NCBI GenBank assembly: GCA_017654935.2 | Contig: CM065712.1 | Coordinates: forward strand, 16,124,375 to 16,188,374 | Origin: Phymorhynchus buccinoides | Taxonomy: Eukaryota; Mollusca; Gastropoda; Neogastropoda; Raphitomidae | Direction of reading: 5' to 3' | Length of the DNA stretch: 64,000 nt | Part shown: positions 55,942-64,000 of the stretch, in pieces | Position numbering within the stretch: position 1 is the stretch's first letter | Layout of the letters: every line of letters starts with the position of its first letter | Translations under genes and position numbers: made by a program | Notes under the pieces: model-generated | Seen by the model: only the letters and a program-made list of their open reading frames with translations | What the model was told of the DNA's origin: nothing | Database searches by the model: none

Positions 55942-56609
55942 ATTTATCACGTGACCAAACCAAGCACGGCCAATCGGCGCCCTGCGTTTTATTTTTTTTT
56001 ATTTTTTATATTTTATTTTTAGTGTTCAATGTTTGTGGTACTGCAGCCGCAGGTCCCCTCACCCTTCAGCGCTATCCAAGTCGGTTATGGATTGGTTGTA
56101 GATTTTGTAATTTGTTTGGCTGATATTTGTCACGTGACCTTACTACAGACGCAATCATTCCGTATCGGGACGCCTAGGCTTTTTTGTTGTTGAGTTTTGT
56201 TTCTACGTGACACACGACGTCCGCATGAACGCATCCCAGGCGCTAATCCGCCTTCTCTTTCCGTGTTTATTTATATCTGTTTATTTTAATTGCTTTTTGA
56301 ATTTGTTGGTTTTGGCGTTGATAGACATTGGATCTATCCTTAGCGTGCGATCCAGCGCCCGGCTTTCAATTTTTAGTTGCTTTCAGTTTGTTCAGCTGTG
56401 ACGCATAAAGGCTGCAATCCAGCTGCCTTCGTTCTGTTTTTTACAAGCTTGCTATATGCAGATCACGTGTGGCTGGCTTAGCCAATCAGGGGGGGTCGCT
56501 GTGTTTTAAAGTATTATACTAATCTTGCTTGCAGGTGACTGAGGTTTTTCTTCTTTCTTTTGTTATTGTCTTTGTGTCAGTGTTGTTGAGTCGTCGCCAA
56601 ATCAGAACC

Positions 56610-57180
56610 GAAGCAAAACTTTTTTTTTCTGATGTCATTCCCACATCCTTCTGTACAACCACCGTGCATCAAGAACCCATAGAGTCCAAACAACCATTCG
56701 AAAGAAAAGAGAAAATGAATTCTAAAAAAAAAAAGCAGAAAAAAGCAAGGGAAAATTAAAAAATAAAAAAAAAATAAAAAAAAATAGAATGGGGACAAAA
56801 AATAGGAGGAAAAAAAGCAGGAAAACAAGAACGACCAGTCACGCCAAAAAAAGAAAAAAGGAAAACAAAGCAGGAATACAACAATAACCAAGAGTCAACT
56901 GTTCTCCAGCAAAAGGAAAAACACTGACAACCCCGAAACCATCAACATCTCACAAAAAAAAAATAAAAAAAAATAAAAGATCCACCGGAACCTAGAGAAA
57001 CAATTTTTTTTGTCCTTGAAAAGGATCCACTGTCTCCCAACCTACAAAACCAACAATATTTTTTCCTTCAAATTTTTTTTTTTTTAAACGATCATTGTTC
57101 TCACCAGGCTGGTTGAATGAATTAATGGCAGGTCACGCGGGAAATTAATAAAAACGAATCTAAAATATGTACAACACAGG
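56610..57180. other. A-rich spacer at the centre of the second inverted repeat
   Basis: Long A and AAAAT runs with no counterpart on either side; no gene seen. Confidence 0.6.
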
Positions 57181-57267
57181 CAGGTTCTGATTTGGCGACG
57201 ACTCAACAACACTCAAAAAGACAAAAACAAAGAAAAGAAGAAAAACCTCAGTCACCTGAAGCAAGAT

Positions 57268-57790
57268 TAAAACTTAAAACACAGGCGCTGATTGGCTAAG
57301 CCAGCCACACGTGACGAATTAGCAAGCTTAAAAACAGAACGAAGGAGCTGATTGGTTGGTCACGTGAACAAACTGAACTAAAATTGAAACGCGGGCGCTG
57401 ATTGGCTAGTCCAGTCATACACGGCAAAACCAACAAATTCAAAAACATATAAATAAAACACCGGAGGGGATTGGCTGGATGGTTTGGGTCACGTGAACAA
57501 AACTCAACAACCAAAAACGCAGGCGCCGATTGGTTGATTGGCTTAGTGGTCACGTGACAAATTCGCAAACATTACAAAATCTACAACACAAGCTCTGATT
57601 GGCTGGCTGGGCTGGTCACAAACATTGAACACTAAAAAATAAAATATAAAAAATAAAAAAAATAAAACGCAGGCGCCGATTGGCTGCTTGGTTTGGTCAC
57701 GTGATAAATTCACACCAAAAAGTATTTACAAAAAAATCTATAACACAAGCTCTGATTGGCTAGCCGGGCTGGTCACGTGGCCACGTGGTA
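57268..57790. promoter_or_regulatory. Cluster of eight CCAAT-box/CACGTG units
   Basis: Eight units at 45-75 bp spacing, each with GATTGG(C/T)T (CCAAT box in complement) near 57279, 57349, 57399, 57469, 57528, 57596, 57678 and 57754. Most are preceded by AGGCGC(C/T) or AGCTCT and followed 10-20 bp later by TCACGTGA-like E-boxes (absent or changed in units 3 and 6). Related single units lie at 51838-51880 and 61580-61610. The left arm carries a degraded version (55870-56520). It overlaps the end of exon 2 of the PRR15-like gene. Could be a promoter/enhancer or a diverged tandem repeat. Confidence 0.6.
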
Positions 57791-58014
57791 TTGGTGAGGA
57801 CCGGCGCTCCTTTTGCTACTGCTACTGCTACTGCTACTGCCTTGGTGGGGGTAAGGGTTCTGATGGTGGGGGTAGGGGTACGAAGAAGAGGAGGACTGAG
57901 GGGGAGGGGGGTGGAGGAGGAGGAGGAGGAAGAGGAAGTGGTGGAGGCGGAGGAGCTGGTCTCGCTGGCGCTCCCCATGGAGGAGGAGTGCTCGCGGAAG
58001 TCCTTGCAGAACTC
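57760..58014 (-). CDS. PRR15-like gene, exon 2 (C-terminal coding part)
   Basis: On the minus strand a CT-rich tract and CCCCAG acceptor precede an open frame of 84 codons that starts EFCKDFREHSSSMGSASETS, then poly-Ser, Pro/Thr and Ala-Val repeats, and stops inside the CCAAT-box cluster. Its phase fits the exon 1 donor (codon GGG then GAG), so the joined frame would be about 154 aa. The low-complexity tail is typical of disordered regulatory proteins. The stop position is uncertain because the last residues are encoded by repeat units. Further exons cannot be excluded. Confidence 0.5.
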   Translation of the reverse strand, partial: EFCKDFREHSSSMGSASETSSSASTTSSSSSSSSTPLPLSPPLLRTPTPTIRTLTPTKAVAVAVAVAKGAPVLTNTTWPRDQPG

Positions 58015-58101
58015 CTGGGGATGATGAACAGAGAGAGAGAGGTTTAACAAACAACATGTATCATAATATTTGATACGGGACAACAGGCCTAACTAGTGTA
58101 T

Positions 58102-58242
<141 letters not shown>

Positions 58243-58469
58243 CTGGACACTGGAAAACTTTATTTGACAAGGATAAAGATTTTAGGCGATGAGAGAGATA
58301 GACAGACAGACAGAGAGGGGGGTGTCGAACACAGAGAGAGGGGGGTGTCGAGAAAGAGAGAGAGCGAGGGGGGGGGGGGTGGCGAGAGAGAGATTGGGGA
58401 GGGAGGGCGAGAGAGAACAAGGAGAGGGGGGAAGAAGGGAGGGAGAGGGAAATAGAACGATGGAGAGAC

Positions 58470-58471
58470 GG

Positions 58472-58569
<98 letters not shown>

Positions 58570-58580
58570 GGGAGAGAGAG
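58470..58580. repeat. (GA)n microsatellite
   Basis: Near-perfect GA with GGGA interruptions at the end. Confidence 0.95.
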
Positions 58581-59215
58581 ACTGGCAGACAGACACAGAG
58601 AGAGACAGACAGACACAGAGAGGGGGGCACACGCATATGTACGGATTTATTAATGCGTGTAAGATCTGTCAATGCTTCAATAAAGACTGTTGAAAAGCTA
58701 GAGCTGTCGTTCATATACATCTGTATCGTTAAAAAAATCGGGACTTTCCTGGAGTTGCACTGCCTCCGGGCATTGCCTCTAGGATCGTTCCCACCATCTT
58801 TATATCTACTAATGTCCCATATGTGTCTGTTTCAGACCGGAGGACGTTAAACGGACTTTCATCAGAGCTGTCGTTCGTTGTGTGTGGGAGACTGCAATGA
58901 GCAGTGTGGATAAGGTTTTCAAGCCATGGCCACTGCAACGACCACCTTTTGCAAGAGGGAATTCCCTTGGTAGATGCTTTAGTACTGACCAAACAAGGGT
59001 GTAACTCTCGCCAATAACCCTATTTGATGCCACTAAATGGCTGCCTTTTGCAAGAGTGAATACCCTTTTGTATACTAACCAACAAGATATTAACTCTTGC
59101 TGTCAAGGGCGTTAATAACTCTAGTTGCAGTGGCCAATAGAGTTAGAGCTAGCTGCTCTCGCGTTGGTAGGGCAGGCGAGACCAGTGTGTCTCCAAGAGT
59201 TACTTGTTTCCCTTC

Positions 59216-59440
59216 GGTGTAGAGTGGCACAGTGGTAGCGCGTTCGCTTCGTGTCAAGTAAACCCGAGTTCGAACCTGGGTACAGGGGGGGGTTTCCTCT
59301 CACTTTGCACTAGGCCTTGCGGTCTGAACGTGGAGTCTTTCGGATGAGACGATAAAGCGAGGTCCCGTGTGCCCATGCACTTAGCACACGTTAAACCCAG
59401 TGGCAAAGAAAAAGTTGTCATTTGGTCAAAATTTACCCCC
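59216..59440 (+). mobile_element. tRNA-derived SINE with conserved core
   Basis: Head with RNA polymerase III box A TGGCACAGTGG (59225-59235) and box B GAGTTCGAACC (59266-59276). A core follows that includes TTTCGGATGAGACGATAAAG and CGAGGTCCCGTGTGC, which I recognise as close to the deeply conserved metazoan SINE core (Nin-DC/Deu-like; name from memory). It ends near TTAAACCCAGTGGCAAAGAAAA. The head is tRNA-like but not a functional tRNA: no proper acceptor stem pairing. Confidence 0.75.
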
Positions 59441-59575
59441 CTCATCAGTCACACAAAAATCGCATGCAAAAAAAAAAAAAGTGGGTGGCGCGCGCTCTCC
59501 AGGTGGGAGCAACCCGAATTTCACAGAGACGCCTCTGTGACTATAAAGTATCTAATACCTTCGCATGATTCGATC

Positions 59576-59577
<2 letters not shown>

Positions 59578-59659
<82 letters not shown>

Positions 59660-59690
59660 GTCAAGTCAAAATGATCTTTATTGACGATAA
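59578..59690. repeat. (TG)n microsatellite and AAGTCAAGTCAA tail
   Basis: TG run joined to AAGTCAAGTCAAAATGATCTTTATT, the complement of the retroelement 3' end in the left arm. Confidence 0.9.
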
Positions 59691-59738
59691 AAGAATAAGC
59701 TTGATAAAACTTTTGTACATCCTGTATATGTGTGAGTA

Positions 59739-59739
<1 letters not shown>

Positions 59740-59825
<86 letters not shown>

Positions 59826-59880
59826 GTGTGAGTATGTGTGCGTGTGCGTGTATGTGTGTGTGCGCGCGCGTGTGTCCGTC
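59740..59880. repeat. (TG)n/(CGTG)n simple repeat
   Basis: TG passing into repeated CGTG, mirroring 53615-53757. Confidence 0.95.
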
Positions 59881-61600
59881 TGTACGTGTAAAGACGAGCG
59901 TTTATTTCACCTTGTCTCTTTCTTTGCAACGTTTGCTTCTGATATTTGCCATTTTATTCACCCATTGAACAACACCAGTTACTTGTCTTCTATATTAGTT
60001 TTCAGAGCATACTATACACACATTTCAACGTTATATTCTTCCCAGCCTAGTTCAACCAAAGACTGTACAGGGGAAGATAAACATCCGGTCTCTTTGCCCT
60101 ATATGAGTAGTGAGGACAGAAACACTGGTTATATCCCTTTGAAACAGTACACATTTTACACGTCGATAGGCCAGTTGAATTCTCCGTTCAAGTTCCAGTC
60201 TGAGTTTTTGGATAGCCTCCACTGTGAAAAGTGTACTGGCCCCACTAACGATAACTCTATCAGCCCGGTTCGCCGAGCTCTTAAGTAATCCATCTTACCC
60301 TTTTAGAATATCTTTGGTTCAACTACATAACAGCCCAGCTCAACCAAATAAAGTATATTTGCATGTACCCTGAAAGTAAATTTAATCAATTTTTGTTCAA
60401 AGATATTTTTCTTTGGAGACTTTTGAACACAGTTTACGGTAAATGTTATGTTAAATCAATAAAGTGCTTTCTTCATAACATTTTCGGTTTCTTGCTACAG
60501 CCTTTGTGCCTTCACAATGTTAAATACACAAATCACTCCAATAGCTTTCATCGTTACTTAACAGCTGCCTTTCCCCCTTAGGGATACCGTGTGCGTGTGT
60601 GTGTGGGGTGGGGTGGGGTGGTCTTTCGTACAAATAGTTCCCCCACCTTCTGGAAGTTCTGTTCTTGTAACTTCTACTGATCTGTCACTCTCTTTGAGGG
60701 GGAGGAGAGTGTGTGAGTATGTGTCTGTTAGTGTGAGTACACGTGAGTGCTTTGTGTATGTGAGTGCGCGTGTGTGTGTATGTGTGTGCGTGCGTGCGCG
60801 CGTGTTTGCACAAGTGTATGCTTGAGTAAGTTTGTGTGCGTTTCAGTGATAATGTATTTTCTGTGTGTTTGATGAAATGTGTGTGGGTATGTGTGTGTAT
60901 GCTTGTGTGCAAGAGCGCGTTCACGCTTGTGCGCGCACGTACGTGCGTGTGTGTCTGTTTTGCGTGTGTGTCTGTTGTGCGTGTGTGTGCGTGTGTGAGT
61001 GTTTCAATACTGATTGTAAAGAGCTCTGTGCTCGATAAAAAAAGCGCTATGTAAATATCCGTTTATTATTATTATTATATTTGACTCTGCCTTTTCCCTT
61101 TGCTTGATGTCATCTACTATTTCCCTGCCGTACTGGTCCATTCTCCTGCCTTTTATGTTCTTCCAAAGAACACTTACACAGGTTTTCTCCAGCCGAAGAT
61201 GGACATGCTGGGCCTGACCAGGGACATAGTTACAGGAAAGTGCTAGCACCCAACTTCCAGAAGGTGGGGGAACTACTCGTACTGAATGATACCACCACCA
61301 CCCTTCCCCAGTAGGCCTAATAATCATGATCACGTGAAATTCGTGTATTGGGTCTACTTGAGCATAGTGAGCGAAAAAGGCAGAACTATTTTGCAGACGG
61401 GAAGTATTTCACGTCAATCATGCATGACTCACGTGACCTAATGGTCGACTTATGGCGATTATTTTGCCCGCCAGGGGGCAGTCAATCCACTAGGGGCTTA
61501 TCACGCGATTTTCTTAGTTGGGCGTAGTGATAAAATTTACACCCAAAATATATTTACAATTTTTTTTTATAACACGTACAAGCTCTGATTGGCTAGCTGG
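59881..61600. other. Non-coding, mirrors 51880-53600
   Basis: No gene seen. It has the GATACCG/TTCTGGAAGT dispersed repeat (60590-60690, 61250-61270), TG-rich sequence (60700-61010) and AATAAAGTGCTTTCTTCATA at about 60460, which could be a poly(A) signal without a matching gene. Confidence 0.5.
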
Positions 61601-61635
61601 CTTGGTCACGTGTGTGTGTGTGTGTGTGTGTGGGT

Positions 61636-61739
<104 letters not shown>

Positions 61740-62040
61740 CTATTAGGAGAGAGAGAGAGAGGGTGGGACTCCTCCCTCTCTCTCTCTCTCTTTCTTTATC
61801 CCCAACTAAGAATATAGAGAGGATTAGCCCCACTCGAGCGCTATGCCACCTGGTGGTCAAAAGATCCCACTAAGTCGCTCATTGCATCGCATCCCCCATA
61901 CGATTTTACGCGTGTGTGGCGGCGGCTTATAGGTGTTTCGTGGTTTCTCAATATTGTACAAAAACCATTTCCTCAACGGCTCCCACCCTACTATTGGCCC
62001 CGGCTGGGGGCAGAGGGTGGATGCCTCGTGCCTCCATACG

Positions 62041-62060
62041 GGGGGGGGGGGGGGGGGGGG
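62041..62060. repeat. Poly-G run (20 nt)
   Basis: A homopolymer of 20 G; the left arm has a C run near 51380-51398. Able to form G-quadruplexes and prone to length error. Confidence 0.9.
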
Positions 62061-62137
62061 GCTGGACGACGACCCCGCCCCCCTCCATGAGCGCACGTAC
62101 ACAGTACATCCGGATTGTCCGCGCGGAAATAATCAAT

Positions 62138-62216
62138 AAGTAAAAGAAAGAAGGAAAAAGCGGATTAGGGGAAATACGGACACGTCCGTATCTTTTTTTC
62201 CTTCTTTCTTTTACTT
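62138..62216. repeat. Perfect 22-bp-stem hairpin with nested palindrome
   Basis: AAGTAAAAGAAAGAAGGAAA (plus AA) at 62138-62159 pairs perfectly with 62195-62216. The loop contains TACGGAC-AC-GTCCGTA (62175-62190). Resembles a very small foldback (MITE-like) element. The loop's asymmetry (GCGGATTAGGGG) argues against a pure copying artefact. Confidence 0.8.
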
Positions 62217-62570
62217 ACTTTTCACGTTTCGGTTAGCATTGGAGCAAGATCTGGAATGACGTCATTATAGACTATAATAATATGTAATGTTTTAACTTTG
62301 CTAATATCGCAGAGCGTTGCCGCTCTTTATTTCTCATGGGAGCCGATGAAGTTTTGTTGAGCTGAAGTTGCGTTGGGATTCACATGGGTGTTTGCATAAA
62401 ATCATGGAAAACCTGAGAAGCAGGGATCCTTTTTCTTCTTCTTCTTCTTCTTCACCGATCGCTCAGACAGTTTTTCCTGTCCATTTTGAGCGCAGATGCG
62501 TCATGCTGCCGTTATGCGCCTCACTAAATAATAGCCAGGCCCAGCATGTCCGTCTACGGCAGACACTCAC

Positions 62571-62780
62571 CCCATCCGCCAGTGGCTCTCCCCCGTACAG
62601 CTCGGGTCGGTCCAGAATGCCGCCTCGCTCCCGCTTCTTCTGCTTGAAGCGCCCCGAGCGGGAAATGGACAGGGTGTGACGCAGCTTCCGCTTCTCCGCT
62701 TCCGCGTCCGTCTCCTCTTTGCGAAGGTCCAGGTCGTCCTTGGCCTTGCTCTTCTTGCCCCAGAACTTGAAGAAGGACAT
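62571..62780 (-). CDS. PRR15-like gene, exon 1 (first 70 codons)
   Basis: Minus-strand frame starting MSFFKFWGKKSKAKDD with a basic/acidic helical region, then SISRSGRFKQKKRERGG. The core S-x-SGRFK-x-K-x-x-x-R is what I recall of vertebrate PRR15 and PRR15L, as is the basic N-terminus after an aromatic start. Family assignment rests on that short motif. The exon ends at codon 70 (GGG), followed directly by a consensus donor GTGAGT (62565-62570). The intron would be about 4.56 kb and contains the SINE and microsatellites. The vertebrate proteins are small (about 100-130 aa) and poorly understood. This is a host gene, unrelated to the Polinton. Confidence 0.55.
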
Positions 62781-62784
62781 GGCT

Positions 62785-63800
62785 ATTTGGTGGGGTTGAT
62801 TGTTGATTGGTTTGTTTTGCGAAGGCCTCACGGTCCGATAACAGTAGACAAACAAAGGAGAGAGGGTAAGAACTTCTCCCTCTCAGTATATTAGCTTTCC
62901 ACTAAACAAAATCAAATGGTTATCAATGTAGGAAGCAAGGATTTGCAAATGTACCTCTTTCCGCACATTGTAGAACACTTTCTAAGTCAATACGATGCAG
63001 TCTTTCCCCCGGCCAATCGTGTTGTAGATTTATTAATGTCTAATTCAGAATGGAAAAAAAAATTGTTCAAGTAAAATTGTATCAAACGACAGTTTGTCAA
63101 AGCAATTCTCTCTCTGTGTGCGTAACCGGTAGGTACACGAACCCTACAAAGTACTTGACATGATCAAAGCCACTTCAATGTAAGAAAATCGTATTTATAA
63201 TGCCGGTGGGAAAAAATCACACAAACATACACTGAAAGCAACAGCCAACGCAAAAAAACCACTTGTGTTCTCAGGCAGTTGGAATGGCGTATGACGACGG
63301 ACTGAAGTAAACAATTTTGTTGGTTTCTAGGGTTTCATCCCTCTACTAATGTTTATCCATTCGTTGTAATGAATGACCCCTCTCTCTCTCTCTCTCTTTC
63401 TGGTTGGATTAACGTCTAGTTAAAATGACTGATCCCCCCTCTCTCTCTCCCTCCCTTGCTGGTTGGTTTAACGTCTAGTTAGAATGACTGATCCGTTCCA
63501 CTGTGCTCTTTACTAAAATAGGGCCTCATATTTGGCCGGCTTTCTGTGGGATGTCGCGAGCTTCTGGTGTACGTTCGCCTGTAACATAATATATTTATAT
63601 CATTAATATACAACACGATGTTGTTGTTGTAATAAAAACGAAACACGAAAGAGGAAGTAGCACAGTAATCTATCAACAAATATTTTTTGCAAAGAATAAC
63701 GACTGAACAACATGGAAGAGATAGAGAAAAGTGAAAATCAATAAATAAATAAATAAATACGCTAATCGAGCACTTCTCCACATAACTACACACATGCACG
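62785..63800. other. Sequence upstream of the PRR15-like gene
   Basis: No further gene seen. It should hold the promoter and 5' UTR of the minus-strand gene. A CT stretch lies at 63377-63399, and the sequence mirrors 49780-50775. Confidence 0.5.
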
Positions 63801-63806
63801 CACGCG

Positions 63807-63809
63807 GGG

Positions 63810-63849
<40 letters not shown>

Positions 63850-64000
63850 ACACGCGCGCGCGCACGCACGTGTATATACGTACACACACACACTACACAC
63901 ACACACACGCGCGCACGCACACACACACATACACACACACCACACATACACGCGCACGCGCGCGCGCACACACACGCACACACACACACACACACACACA
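63807..64000. repeat. CA/CACG-rich microsatellite at window end
   Basis: CA runs with CGCG-rich stretches capable of Z-DNA; it runs out of the window. Confidence 0.95.

Noticed and set aside
59216..59288. True tRNA gene
   Set aside because: Box A and box B are present but the acceptor and anticodon stems do not pair properly and a SINE core follows directly.

Overview
This is animal (metazoan) nuclear DNA from a draft, scaffolded genome. Long (CT/GA)n and (CA/TG)n microsatellites, a LINE, a tRNA-derived SINE and an intron-split host gene all point to a eukaryote. The repeat style suggests a marine invertebrate, perhaps a mollusc; that is a weak inference. Three runs of exactly 500 N (2102-2601, 28102-28601, 48501-49000) are scaffold joins, so the window is four contig pieces.

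The main content is two nearly identical copies of a Maverick/Polinton element (adintovirus-like, a virus-like integrating DNA element) in opposite orientation. Copy A is 2602-16108, cut by a gap at its left end. Copy B is 33752 to about 48165. Position x in copy A matches 49860 minus x in copy B, shifting by one base beyond about 6386, so about 13 kb aligns with a single 1-bp indel. Each copy encodes a protein-primed family B DNA polymerase, a small zinc protein just upstream of it, a DDE (retroviral-type) integrase, an A32-like packaging ATPase and a probable double jelly-roll major capsid protein. There are also eight unassigned, mostly membrane or coiled-coil, probable virion proteins. No adenain/Ulp1-type protease was recognised. 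The set matches an element that primes its own replication, packages DNA into capsids and integrates. Genes are intronless and packed: stop/start overlaps, head-to-head start codons sharing ATGCAT, and one bidirectional capsid-side promoter with three copies of a small hairpin.

The flanks are mirrored too: a 110-bp tandem repeat, a TG/CA microsatellite, a LINE fragment with inverted 5' part, CT and CA microsatellites and a 19-bp satellite. The satellite is stop-free in all three frames of one strand. The two arms lie in separate contigs joined at the 28102-28601 gap, so they may be two haplotypes scaffolded head to head rather than a true palindrome. The middle (23040-28101) holds a 40-bp array abutting a LINE endonuclease fragment, a 90-bp array, a 35-bp array interrupted by a SINE-like insertion, and microsatellites.

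The right part (49001-64000) is a second inverted repeat, inside one contig, centred near 56.9 kb. Its clean right arm carries a two-exon host gene on the minus strand resembling the PRR15/PRR15L family (exon 1 62571-62780, exon 2 57760-58014). The left arm carries a disrupted copy. Next to exon 2 is a cluster of CCAAT-box/CACGTG units. Both arms carry the same tRNA-derived SINE and a long perfect hairpin.
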